Shown: piece by piece, positions 14,451 to 22,329 of the stretch
Layout of the letters: each line of letters opens with the position of its first letter
Position numbering within the stretch: position 1 is the first letter of the stretch
Assembly: GCA_937894675.1 (NCBI GenBank)
Contig: CALCQO010000047.1
Coordinates: 62,001 to 126,000, forward strand
DNA length: 64,000 bases
Direction: 5' to 3'
DNA from: an uncultured Clostridia bacterium
GTDB lineage: Bacteria; Bacillota; Clostridia; Christensenellales; Aristaeellaceae
Made by a program: the position numbers and the translations under genes
The notes under the pieces: model-generated
The model's database searches: none
What the model was told of the DNA's origin: nothing
What the model saw: the letters and a program-made list of their open reading frames with translations, nothing else

Positions 14451-15911
14451 TTACTCCACAGTAAACAGATCGCTGAAGGCAACGGATGTCCTGTTGTCCG
14501 AAACAATCTGAACCTGCACGGTGTATTCACCCATGAGCACCGTTTCTCCCATGTCATCCCTGCCATCCCAGTAAACAACACTGGCGGAGGGCTGCAAATG
14601 CTGCGGTCTGCTTGCCTGGTCGAGTATCGGTGTGGCCACCAAATCACCCTGCGCGTTTCGTATCATCACTGTATACGTGCAGGGTTTTTCATGCGTAAAC
14701 AGTATGGGCAGCTCTTCCCCTTTTTCCGGCGAAAATGTTTTTCCGGTCGATACTGATAACGATTGCTCTACTCCTGATTGTACACTCAGTAAAGAGGTGT
14801 ATAGCGGAATCGCCCGATCCTCATCAATGGCCATGATGAAGAACAAAACATGCCCATACGCTTCCTCGCTGCTTTGCTGCAGTGTCAATGAGCGTTGTTT
14901 CCGGCCAGGGAGGGTCATGCCGGTTGATGTCTCATTCTCGCCAATTAACTGCGGCTGATCAAATTGCCATGCTCCGCTGTGTTCATACACCAGTTGGTAA
15001 GCTAACCGGGCTCTTCGGTTTAAAGTGTAAGCGAATGATATTTCACTTTCGCCTCCTGATAAAGTGGTGTTTTCAAAATGCACATCAGTAATCAATCTGC
15101 GGTTTGATGAGATGATATTTGAACTGTACTGAATCAAAACAAATTGATCCTGCTGAGGATATACCTGCGGCGTGGAAGGCCCGTAATTACCAAGCAAATA
15201 TTGATACGTTTCATTCATGGTAATGGAGCCGTCATGGTTGGCATCAGCTGCAAAATTCCCCTGATAACCCAAACCACCCGCAAGGGAAAGCAGAAAGTAA
15301 CTGCCTCCAAAGCGGGCATCCTGCCTGCTTGACCAATTGTAGCTAAGCTCTTTTCCCCCGGAGCTTGTCAGAACCTTAAACCCGTCTTCAATGAAGGGGG
15401 AAACAAAATAGTCCAGTTCCGCCCCTTTGCCCAGCAGCATACCGCTGTTGCAGGCATCGATAATGAGTACCTTTGTGCCCTGAATGGGTTTCAACGTTTC
15501 ATATAGCGTTTTCATTGTCAGCACATATTCCTGCTGTCCATCGCTTAGCAGCAGACGGAAGAAACCTTCCACCTCGTCGCTGTAATCGCCATGGGTGCTG
15601 ATATAAAACAGGGAAATATCATTCCCCTTGCTGCCCTGGAAAGCTTTTTTTACCAAATCTTTGAAGGATTCTTCGTCCAGCGGTTCATTTACGCTGGTCA
15701 CCACATGCTCATAGCTCCGTTCATCCGAAAACAATAGCTGTCTCATTGTCCGGACATTGTTGATGGCAGATGGCTCCAGGCTTTCCTGTGTTACAAACCG
15801 GTCGCTCCCAATTAATAAAGCGCGCAGCACGGAAGGCGATACCGTCCGTTGCTGAGCGGACGCCGGTACACAAAGGAAGAGCGCCAACAGCCACAGTACC
15901 GCTTTTTTCAC
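14451..15911 (-). CDS. Secreted caspase-like (peptidase C14) protein with EF-hand loop
   Basis: The 486 residues start with a signal peptide (about 1-19, ending ASA). A caspase-type p20-like domain follows (about 28-215) with catalytic His107 in YISTHGD and Cys154 in IIDACNSG. Right after it, residues 223-234 (DANHDGSITMNE) fit the 12-position EF-hand calcium loop exactly. The remaining 240 residues look like beta-rich extracellular domains; the end (YWDGRDDMGETVLMGEYTV) resembles FlgD-type Ig repeats. The start is GTG behind AAGGAGGAG. The gene is monocistronic with its own promoter. Metacaspases and paracaspases cut after Arg or Lys and some need calcium (family knowledge); target and role are unknown. 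Confidence 0.88.
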   Translation of the reverse strand: MKKAVLWLLALFLCVPASAQQRTVSPSVLRALLIGSDRFVTQESLEPSAINNVRTMRQLLFSDERSYEHVVTSVNEPLDEESFKDLVKKAFQGSKGNDISLFYISTHGDYSDEVEGFFRLLLSDGQQEYVLTMKTLYETLKPIQGTKVLIIDACNSGMLLGKGAELDYFVSPFIEDGFKVLTSSGGKELSYNWSSRQDARFGGSYFLLSLAGGLGYQGNFAADANHDGSITMNETYQYLLGNYGPSTPQVYPQQDQFVLIQYSSNIISSNRRLITDVHFENTTLSGGESEISFAYTLNRRARLAYQLVYEHSGAWQFDQPQLIGENETSTGMTLPGRKQRSLTLQQSSEEAYGHVLFFIMAIDEDRAIPLYTSLLSVQSGVEQSLSVSTGKTFSPEKGEELPILFTHEKPCTYTVMIRNAQGDLVATPILDQASRPQHLQPSASVVYWDGRDDMGETVLMGEYTVQVQIVSDNRTSVAFSDLFTVE

Positions 15912-15941
15912 CGCGCGCTCCTCCTTGAAAAATATACAAAT

Positions 15942-15970
15942 ATCCTATCAGTTTGATAAGTAAGAGTCAA
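15942..15970 (-). promoter_or_regulatory. Putative promoter of the caspase-like gene
   Basis: On the minus strand: TTGACT (15965-15970), 17-nt spacer ending TGA, TAGGAT (15942-15947). The DNA around it (15912-16030) is markedly AT-rich. Confidence 0.65.
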
Positions 15971-16028
15971 TTAAATATCATAGTTTTGTATTCTTTTTGT
16001 AACATTTTACAGAATGTTCTTGTAACAC

Positions 16029-16064
16029 AGAAAAACCCTTGATTCATTTGTGAATCAAGGGTTT
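16029..16064 (-). terminator. Terminator after the tRNA-Ser pair
   Basis: A 15-bp stem (16032-16046 with 16051-16065) has a TTTG loop and is followed by T residues on the minus strand. The A-run on the other side could also let it act for rightward transcription. Confidence 0.88.
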
Positions 16065-16155
16065 TGGCGGAGAAGGAGGGATTTGAACCCTCGCTACGCG
16101 TTAACGTACTACTCCCTTAGCAGGGGAGCCCCTTCGGCCACTTGGGTACTTCTCC
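16065..16155 (-). tRNA. tRNA-Ser (anticodon GCT)
   Basis: Reads GGAGAAGTACCC at the 5' end and closes with matching CTTCTCC plus G and an encoded CCA. The long variable arm (class II) and the anticodon in CCTGCTAAG identify tRNA-Ser reading AGC/AGT. Confidence 0.97.
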
Positions 16156-16166
16156 ATTAAGCCGGA

Positions 16167-16255
16167 TGGCGGAGAGAGAGGGATTCGAACCCCCGGTGCC
16201 TTTCGGCATCACTGGTTTTCAAGACCAGCGCCATCAACCGCTCGGCCATCTCTCC
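16167..16255 (-). tRNA. tRNA-Ser (anticodon TGA)
   Basis: Starts GGAGAGATGGCCGAGC, anticodon in GTCTTGAAAAC, long variable arm with GCCGAAAGGC, T-loop GGTTCGAATCC, encoded CCA. It lies 11 bases upstream of the other tRNA-Ser in the same transcript. Confidence 0.98.
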
Positions 16256-16290
16256 ATGACAGCGTTGTTCGCCAGTCAAAACGCTAACGT

Positions 16291-16319
16291 AGTATAGCAA
16301 AGAACACATCGCCTGTCAA
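16291..16319 (-). promoter_or_regulatory. Sigma-A promoter of the two tRNA-Ser genes
   Basis: On the minus strand: consensus TTGACA (16314-16319), 17-nt spacer, TATACT (16291-16296). It lies 35 bases before tRNA-Ser(TGA). The -35 and part of the spacer coincide with the 3' arm of the preceding gene's hairpin. Confidence 0.88.
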
Positions 16320-16340
16320 ACGAATTTAACAGGCGATGTG
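16305..16340 (-). terminator. Probable terminator of the iorA-coaD operon
   Basis: A 12-bp perfect stem (16305-16316 with 16329-16340) lies just past the coiled-coil gene stop. The following minus-strand sequence (TTCTTTGC) has only a modest T-run. Confidence 0.6.
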
Positions 16341-16348
16341 AAGATTCA

Positions 16349-16996
16349 TCAGTTGCCGTTATCTTCGTTGGAAAACATCTGCAGAGAACCGATGTTTTGT
16401 TTCATGATGCGCAAATCCTCCAGCTTGGCGGAGATACTGCCGTCCACCTGCTCAAGCATATTGCTCAAATCATGCTGGGTTTGCTGCCGAAGGGCATTCA
16501 CATGCTGATTCGCGTTTTCCAGCAGCTCTGCTGCCTGGGCTTCCGCGCGTGCCAATACCGTCGTTTTGCTTACCAATTCATCCGCATGGGCTTTGGCATC
16601 CTCAATCATCTGCTGGGCGCGCGCCTGGGCATCCGCCGAAATCGCCCTGGCACGGTCATCCGCCTGCCGGGAGGTCTCCGCCGCGTAAGCGTCCGCGTTT
16701 GCCTTGCTGGTCTGGGCGTAGTTATTCGCCTCATTCACCATTCCCTGGGCTTGAGCCTGGGCTTCGGACAGCGAGGTATCCGCGTGGTTCTTTGCTTCCT
16801 GGATAATCTTCTCTTCATTGGCGATAATCTTGACAGACTGCTCCAAGGAAGGGTCATAGCTGGACACAATGCGTTTGAGCATGCTGATGGTTTCGTCCTG
16901 GTTCACCAGGACGGAGTTGGAGAAGGGAACCTTCTTAGCGTTTTGCACTTGCAGCGTCAACTCGTCGATTAAAGCGAATACTTCATTTCTTGGCAT
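16349..16996 (-). CDS. Coiled-coil, DivIVA/ATP synthase b-like protein
   Basis: The 215 residues open with a short ordered part (about 1-60, including VPFSNSVLVNQDETISMLKRIVSSYD). A long Ala/Gln/Glu-rich helix follows (about 60-195) with repeated AQAQAQ and AxAxAxQ patterns, a strong coiled coil. No membrane segment is seen. Similar proteins next to coaD in Clostridia are often labelled ATPase or F0 subunit b-like because of composition only. It is the last gene of the nine-gene operon, 24 bases after coaD, and a hairpin follows. It may be a cell-division or septum scaffold (inference). Confidence 0.82.
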   Translation of the reverse strand: MPRNEVFALIDELTLQVQNAKKVPFSNSVLVNQDETISMLKRIVSSYDPSLEQSVKIIANEEKIIQEAKNHADTSLSEAQAQAQGMVNEANNYAQTSKANADAYAAETSRQADDRARAISADAQARAQQMIEDAKAHADELVSKTTVLARAEAQAAELLENANQHVNALRQQTQHDLSNMLEQVDGSISAKLEDLRIMKQNIGSLQMFSNEDNGN

Positions 16997-17020
16997 ATGT
17001 TTTTCCTCCTTTATCCATGT

Positions 17021-17491
17021 TCAGCGTTCGCGCAGCCTGCACGCAACGCATGCTGGTACATATTCATCCACATTCCCGTGGAAAGCGGCGATTTCCCGCA
17101 CCAGAGTGGAGGAGATATGCTCCACTTTGCTGCTGGAAGGCAGGAGCAGTGTTTCCAGCCCGCCGCCCAATTGTTTGTTAGCCCTGGCCATGGTGGTCTC
17201 GTTCTCCAAATCAATCACGCCCCGGACACCTTTGATGATGGCCTGCACCTGCTCGCGCCGGGCTAGGTCCGCCAGAAGACCGGTAAACATGATTACCTTG
17301 ACATTCTGTATCTCCGCGCACGCTTCCTGCAGCATTTCAACCCGTTCCTGGGGTGGAAACATACCGGTTTTGTTCGGGTTAATCAGCACCGCAACCAGCA
17401 AGCGGTCCGCCAAAGAGGAAGCGCGCTGAATAATATCCATATGCCCTAATGTGACCGGGTCAAAGCTGCCCGGATACAGGATGGTTTTCAT
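17021..17491 (-). CDS. coaD: Phosphopantetheine adenylyltransferase (CoaD)
   Basis: Fourth step of coenzyme A synthesis: ATP plus 4'-phosphopantetheine gives dephospho-CoA. The 156 residues begin with the nucleotidyltransferase signature YPGSFDPVTLGHMDII and include IKGVRGVIDLENE and a C-terminal SSSKVEHISSTLVREIA. The C-terminus (VACRLRER) is Cys/Arg-rich. The start is ATG behind AAGGAAGG, overlapping rsmD by 32 bases. The rsmD-coaD pairing is conserved widely in bacteria. Confidence 0.97.
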   Translation of the reverse strand: MKTILYPGSFDPVTLGHMDIIQRASSLADRLLVAVLINPNKTGMFPPQERVEMLQEACAEIQNVKVIMFTGLLADLARREQVQAIIKGVRGVIDLENETTMARANKQLGGGLETLLLPSSSKVEHISSTLVREIAAFHGNVDEYVPACVACRLRER

Positions 17492-18041
17492 CTTCGCCTT
17501 CCTTTTTCAAGAATGTGATGGCAGTGTCTTTATAGGTGCGCTGATGATGCACCTGCAAGCCATCCGGTATATCGATTGTCTGGTTGACATCATGTTCCAG
17601 TATGATTATACCATGCTTTGACAAAGTCTGACAAACAATTAGTTCTTTCAGAACAGGATTTGGATCCATTTTATACGGCGGGTCGACAAAAATCAGATCA
17701 AAGCGCATATTGTCCTGCCGCAGGCGGCTAAGCGCCTGCGTCCAATCTCCCGCGATTACACTGGTTTCATCCTCAATTTTCAGCATGGCAATATTTTTTT
17801 TAATCGCTTTGATAGCAGGTTTCGCTTTATCACAGAAAACCGCATATTCCGCTCCCCGGCTCAGGGCTTCGATACCCAGCGCGCCGGTTCCAGCGAACAA
17901 ATCCAACACCTTTGCCTCTTCAAAGGCGCCGTACAGCATGCTGAACAGGGATTCCCGGGTGCGTCCAAGGGTCGGGCGTGTATCCATCCCAAGCGGAGTA
18001 TGCAGTTGGCGCTGCTTAAAGCGTCCGGCGATGATTCGCAT
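17460..18041 (-). CDS. rsmD: 16S rRNA (guanine(966)-N2)-methyltransferase RsmD
   Basis: SAM-dependent methylation of G966 in 16S rRNA. The 193 residues show RIIAGRFKQRQL at the start, TRPTLGRTRESLF, SAM motif VLDLFAGTGALGIEALSRGA and the catalytic FVDPPY. ATG at 18041 overlaps the upstream stop (TGATG); a TTG one codon earlier is less likely. It overlaps coaD by 32 bases. Confidence 0.96.
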   Translation of the reverse strand: MRIIAGRFKQRQLHTPLGMDTRPTLGRTRESLFSMLYGAFEEAKVLDLFAGTGALGIEALSRGAEYAVFCDKAKPAIKAIKKNIAMLKIEDETSVIAGDWTQALSRLRQDNMRFDLIFVDPPYKMDPNPVLKELIVCQTLSKHGIIILEHDVNQTIDIPDGLQVHHQRTYKDTAITFLKKEGEDENHPVSGQL

Positions 18042-18844
18042 CAAATGATGCGTTTGCCCTGCTGGGCACGCTGTTTGCGGGCTTTCTTCTCGCGCTTGTT
18101 GACTTTCTGAATGCCGGCGGCGATATCCCCGTGCACCAGGGCACGGCGATGGGAGCCTGTTTGATACCCTACACCATAAAACATTGGCGCGATGATTAAA
18201 AGCAGCGGGCTTAATCGCTCCATCATCAGCATATTCGCGGCAAGATCAGCGCCAAACAGGCTGACATACGGAAAAAGGAGCAAACGGATGACGATGCGCA
18301 GCACACTCTCCAGGCTTGTCTGTACCGGCTCATGATAGTACGCAAGCGCGAGACCGATATCCCGGTTACGTTCAAAGGATGACAGCCAGCTGGGCAGACT
18401 GCCCAGTTGATACACCTGCAGCTTGGTTATCAAGGCAAAAATGATAGCGGCGATCAGCAGGGGTGCCAGCCCCAACAGCACGATGACATAGCCCTTCAGC
18501 GGATGAAAGCTTCGATTCAAGTCATCCTTGGAAACCGCGGTGCCATTTTGCGCCCGCTGATAGACAATTTCTCCATAGGCCGCGTCATCCTCCCCCAGCC
18601 TGGCGCCTTCCGCGTACATGAACATCGCGAAAAGCCCAATGGTGCATAAATTGATGATGACGCGCAGCACACCGCTTGTGATTACCAGGATTTGGCCTAC
18701 AAATAAAAACAGGACAGCCGAAACCAGGGTCAGCATAAAAACGCGCATCCCCTGCTTAACAGCATAAGAACTAAACACATTCCCTTGTTGATACGGCTTG
18801 TAAACTTTTATCCGTTCTTTCCTTTTTTTGTTAATCAGAATCAT
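18041..18844 (-). CDS. Conserved membrane protein of unknown function
   Basis: About 267 residues with a basic N-terminus and roughly five hydrophobic segments: two between about 35 and 80, one near 125-150, two near 185-225. The C-terminus is strongly basic (KREKKARKQRAQQGKR). No catalytic motif is recognised. The start is unsure: ATG at 18844 lies directly against AGGAGG with no spacing and overlaps alr. It sits between alr and rsmD, fully coupled to rsmD by TGATG. Function is unknown. Confidence 0.78.
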   Translation of the reverse strand: MILINKKRKERIKVYKPYQQGNVFSSYAVKQGMRVFMLTLVSAVLFLFVGQILVITSGVLRVIINLCTIGLFAMFMYAEGARLGEDDAAYGEIVYQRAQNGTAVSKDDLNRSFHPLKGYVIVLLGLAPLLIAAIIFALITKLQVYQLGSLPSWLSSFERNRDIGLALAYYHEPVQTSLESVLRIVIRLLLFPYVSLFGADLAANMLMMERLSPLLLIIAPMFYGVGYQTGSHRRALVHGDIAAGIQKVNKREKKARKQRAQQGKRII

Positions 18845-19955
18845 CCTCCTCACAAAGACCTGCATACCTGACAGGTACACGGCTGGATGGAAGCAGCAAT
18901 ACTTCGTAGGAAATGGTATGGAGCAAATCCGCTATGTCCTGGGCTGTGATGGAGTTCACTCCGCTTCCTCCCATTAAAATAGCCTGATCTCCCACTTCCA
19001 CATGGGGAATTTTGGTTATATCCACCATCAACTGATCCATACACACCCGCCCGACGATGGGGCATTTCTCACCATGGATGATCACCGAACCCAGATTCGA
19101 TAAAGCGCGCGGAACGCCATCGCCGTATCCGGCTGCCAGCGTTGCGATTCTGTGTGGTTTATCCGCTTTATAAGTACGCCCGTAACTGACAGTATCGCCT
19201 TTCTCAATCGTGCGGGTTGCTGTGATTTCGGTAAGAAATGACATGGCTGGCTGAAAAGCCAGGTTTGTCGGATAGGGCGGGTAACCATACAGCACAATGC
19301 CGGGGCGCACCATATTGAACATCATATCAGGATAATGCAGCATAGGGGCGCTTGAGGAGGTATGAAGAACAATCCCCTTGGGCAGCATGGCAACGCAATC
19401 CATGAATCGTTCCTGCTGCTGGCGGGAGAAGCTTTCATCTTCATTCTCGCCGTCAGCGTAGTGTGTAAAGGCACCAGTAACACGAATAGACGGGTTGTTC
19501 TCCAACACATCAACTGCTTGCCGCCACTCGGCCATGGTATGGAAACCGTCCCTGTTTAAGCCCGTATCTACAGCCACATGGACATCCAATGCTCCATACT
19601 TCTGCGCCGCCACGACAGCGTCATGAACATTGCGCAGACTATGCAGGGAAGCCGTCAGGCTGTATTGCGCCGCGGCAAGAAAACCAGCCGCGTTCAGGGG
19701 GGTCAGCACCAATATAGGCGCGGTGATACCCGCATCCCGAAGGACAACCCCCTCCTCGGCCAAAGCGACCGCCAGCCAATCAGCGCCCGCGCGCAAAAAA
19801 GCGCGGGATGCCTGAACCGCGCCATGCCCATAAGCATTTGCTTTTACAACGGCCATCATCAGCACGTCTTTAGGCAGGCTTTCTCGCAGTATCCGCGCGT
19901 TTTGATAAAGAGTATCCAGGTCGACTTCCAGGTATGTTTGGCGGAAAGAGGTCAC
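18831..19955 (-). CDS. alr: Alanine racemase
   Basis: PLP enzyme making D-alanine for peptidoglycan. The 374 residues contain the PLP-lysine motif AVVKANAYGHG, and VRPGIVLYG and GRVCMDQLMVDIT in the C-terminal beta-domain, which carry conserved substrate-binding and catalytic-Tyr regions. Length is typical. The start is GTG overlapping the stop of the ACT gene (GTGA). Confidence 0.97.
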   Translation of the reverse strand: MTSFRQTYLEVDLDTLYQNARILRESLPKDVLMMAVVKANAYGHGAVQASRAFLRAGADWLAVALAEEGVVLRDAGITAPILVLTPLNAAGFLAAAQYSLTASLHSLRNVHDAVVAAQKYGALDVHVAVDTGLNRDGFHTMAEWRQAVDVLENNPSIRVTGAFTHYADGENEDESFSRQQQERFMDCVAMLPKGIVLHTSSSAPMLHYPDMMFNMVRPGIVLYGYPPYPTNLAFQPAMSFLTEITATRTIEKGDTVSYGRTYKADKPHRIATLAAGYGDGVPRALSNLGSVIIHGEKCPIVGRVCMDQLMVDITKIPHVEVGDQAILMGGSGVNSITAQDIADLLHTISYEVLLLPSSRVPVRYAGLCEEDDSD

Positions 19956-20389
19956 AGTGCGCAGACCTCTTCCTGGCTTAACAGCCGGACATGGTTATGC
20001 TTGAGGGTTTCGTAGGCTTTGTCAATCTGCTCTGTGCGCAGAATGATGAACGCTTCCTTTCCTCCATCACGCAGGAAGGAATACAGGTATTCGATGCTGA
20101 CGCCGCTTTCGCTTAAAATACCTAGCACTTTGGCCAAGGCTCCCGGCACATCGGGAACCTCGATCGTCAGAACATCCGTCAGGCACGCTGTGTACCCCGC
20201 CTGGTTGATGACATCCACGGCGCGGTCATAGTCTTTGACGATTCCCCGAAGGATACCAAAGGTGGTTGTGTCGGCTATGGAGAGGGAAATCAAATCAATC
20301 TGGTGGTCACCCAGCAGACGGGTGAAATCAGCCAGGCGGCCGGGGGTATTCTCAATGAATACAGAAATCTGTTTGACGTACATATTCAT
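19952..20389 (-). CDS. Tandem ACT-domain protein
   Basis: The 145 residues form two ACT domains: VKQISVFIENTPGRLADFTRLL at the start, and VLTIEVPDVPGALAKVLGIL from about 73. ACT domains bind amino acids and regulate enzymes. Genes of this type often follow paaK and iorAB in Clostridia and archaea, so it may sense an aromatic or branched-chain amino acid and control 2-oxoacid oxidation (inference). It lies 33 bases after paaK and overlaps alr by 4 bases. Confidence 0.9.
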   Translation of the reverse strand: MNMYVKQISVFIENTPGRLADFTRLLGDHQIDLISLSIADTTTFGILRGIVKDYDRAVDVINQAGYTACLTDVLTIEVPDVPGALAKVLGILSESGVSIEYLYSFLRDGGKEAFIILRTEQIDKAYETLKHNHVRLLSQEEVCAL

Positions 20390-20422
20390 CTCTCCCTTCT
20401 TGACAAATTATAGCATAGCAAA

Positions 20423-21757
20423 TCATCGTTTGCTACAGGAATTTTCCCCTTCATCCCTGCGGCGGTCGATGACGCGCTTGGCTTTCCCATCCGTTCTTGG
20501 CAGGCTGCCCGGCTGCACAAGTTTGACTTCCGCCCGAATCAGCAGGTTGGCTGCCAGTTCATGGCTGATATGGGTCTTTAACTGCTCTATCTCACGCACC
20601 GTGTCGCTGATCAGGCGGCTATCCAGTTCCACCTGCACCTCCATGGTATCCATATTCTGTTTTCTATCGACAATAATCTGGTAGTACGGCATGACACCCT
20701 TGATTTGCATCAGCACATGCTCCACCTGGGAGGGGAATACATTCACGCCGCGGATAATGAGCATGTCATCTGTACGCAGGCGCACACGCTTCATGCGAAC
20801 ATGGGTCCTGCCGCACGCGCAAGGCGCGTCATCCAGGGTGGTTACATCATGGGTGCGGTAGCGCAGCAGGGGCATACCTTCCTTCAGGATGGTGGTAAAA
20901 ACAATCTCGCCTTCCTGTCCGTTGGGCAGCTGCTTTCCATTTTCATCAATGATTTCCGGGTAAAAACAGTCCTCCCAGATGTGCAGCCCCTGATTGTTGA
21001 CACATTCCATGGATACACCGGGACCCATAATCTCCGTAAGTCCGTATACGTCCAGGGCTTTGATGCCCAGCATTTCCTCGATTTTGCACCGCATCCCGTC
21101 TGTCCAGGGCTCCGCGCCAAAGACGCCGGAGGCAAGATGCAGCCTGTCCAGGGTAATCCCCTGCTTTTGCATGGCCTCCGCGATGTTCAAAGCATAGGAC
21201 GGCGTGCAGCACAGGGTTGTCGCCTTGAAATCTTCCAGCAAGGTCAGCTGCCTTTCCGTATTGCCGCCGCTAACTGGAATAACGGACGCACCAATACGCT
21301 CCACCCCATAATGGGCGCCAAGCCCCCCTGTAAACAAACCGTACCCATAAGAAACATGAACAACGGATTTTTTTGTCACCCCGGCGCAGGTCAGGGAGCG
21401 GGCCATTAAATCAGCCCAAACCTGGATATCCCCCGCTGTATAGCCGGCGACAGTTGGTTTCCCCGTTGTCCCCGAGGAAGCATGAACGCGCACGATATCC
21501 TCCTGCGGCACGGCGAACAGACCGAAGGGATAATTATCCCGAAGGTCCTGTTTTTCCGTAAAGGGCAGCAGATGAATCTGCTCCACGCCATGGATGTCCT
21601 CCGGCTCCACGCCAAGATCATCCATTTTTTTCCGGTAAAAAGGCACATGTTCATATACTCTTTTCACCAGGGAACGCAGGCGTTTATCCTGCAGATGCCG
21701 CAGTTCATCACGGGATGCTTTTTCAATGTCCGGCGCCCAAATCGGTGTTTCTATCAT
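20423..21757 (-). CDS. paaK: Phenylacetate-CoA ligase family enzyme (PaaK-like)
   Basis: AMP-forming CoA ligase for arylacetates. The 444 residues carry the adenylation motif ASSGTTGKPT, YGYGLFTGGLGAHYGVE, DVYGLTEIMGPGV, and the hinge region RTDDMLIIRGVNVFPSQVE typical of PaaK. It is coupled to iorB by ATGA overlap. With IOR, it could interconvert arylpyruvate-derived CoA esters and free arylacetates; in fermenting anaerobes the direction may be either aromatic amino-acid breakdown or synthesis of aryl-pyruvates from acids (inference). Confidence 0.95.
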   Translation of the reverse strand: MIETPIWAPDIEKASRDELRHLQDKRLRSLVKRVYEHVPFYRKKMDDLGVEPEDIHGVEQIHLLPFTEKQDLRDNYPFGLFAVPQEDIVRVHASSGTTGKPTVAGYTAGDIQVWADLMARSLTCAGVTKKSVVHVSYGYGLFTGGLGAHYGVERIGASVIPVSGGNTERQLTLLEDFKATTLCCTPSYALNIAEAMQKQGITLDRLHLASGVFGAEPWTDGMRCKIEEMLGIKALDVYGLTEIMGPGVSMECVNNQGLHIWEDCFYPEIIDENGKQLPNGQEGEIVFTTILKEGMPLLRYRTHDVTTLDDAPCACGRTHVRMKRVRLRTDDMLIIRGVNVFPSQVEHVLMQIKGVMPYYQIIVDRKQNMDTMEVQVELDSRLISDTVREIEQLKTHISHELAANLLIRAEVKLVQPGSLPRTDGKAKRVIDRRRDEGENSCSKR

Positions 21758-22329
21758 ACATTCGCTCCCTGTTTGTGTGCGATATCTCTGCCCGCGCGGA
21801 ACGCGCGGTAGTTTGTGTCCAGTGTTTTGGGCGGTACAATCTTCTCAATGGTTTCTTCCCAGACTTCCTGTTCAAAAGGCAGGAACTTGGACAGTACCCC
21901 CAACAGCACCATGTTTACGCTTCTGGCTGAACCAGCTTCACATGCCATATGGTAGGCATCCATGCACAAACACTTAACTGCGGCTTCCTGTTCCGGGTAG
22001 GGGGCATCCCCCAGAATCACCGGCATGGGCATGATTCGCTGGGTGTTGGCAATCAGCAAGCCGTCTTCCTTCAGAAAATACTCTGAACGCAGCGCTTCCA
22101 GCCATTCAAAAGCCAGGATATAATCCGCCTCTCCCGGGGAAACAAGGGGCGCGAATACTTCGTCCCCCATGCGCACATGGGTAATCACACTGCCGCCGCG
22201 CTGCGCCATGCCGTGTATTTCGCTAACCTTTACATCCAGCCCCTGGGACAAGGCAATCCCGCCCAGAATCTTACTTGCCAACAACGTACCCTGACCGCCA
22301 ACCCCGACGATGACAATATTGTACTTCAT
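21754..22329 (-). CDS. iorB: Indolepyruvate:ferredoxin oxidoreductase, beta subunit
   Basis: Gamma/beta-type subunit of 2-oxoacid:ferredoxin oxidoreductase. The 191 residues begin IVIVGVGGQGTLLASKIL, the family signature, and include the EIHGMAQRGGSVITHVR motif. Works with IorA to oxidise arylpyruvates to aryl-acetyl-CoA, passing electrons to ferredoxin. It overlaps iorA by 4 bases. Confidence 0.97.
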   Translation of the reverse strand: MKYNIVIVGVGGQGTLLASKILGGIALSQGLDVKVSEIHGMAQRGGSVITHVRMGDEVFAPLVSPGEADYILAFEWLEALRSEYFLKEDGLLIANTQRIMPMPVILGDAPYPEQEAAVKCLCMDAYHMACEAGSARSVNMVLLGVLSKFLPFEQEVWEETIEKIVPPKTLDTNYRAFRAGRDIAHKQGANV

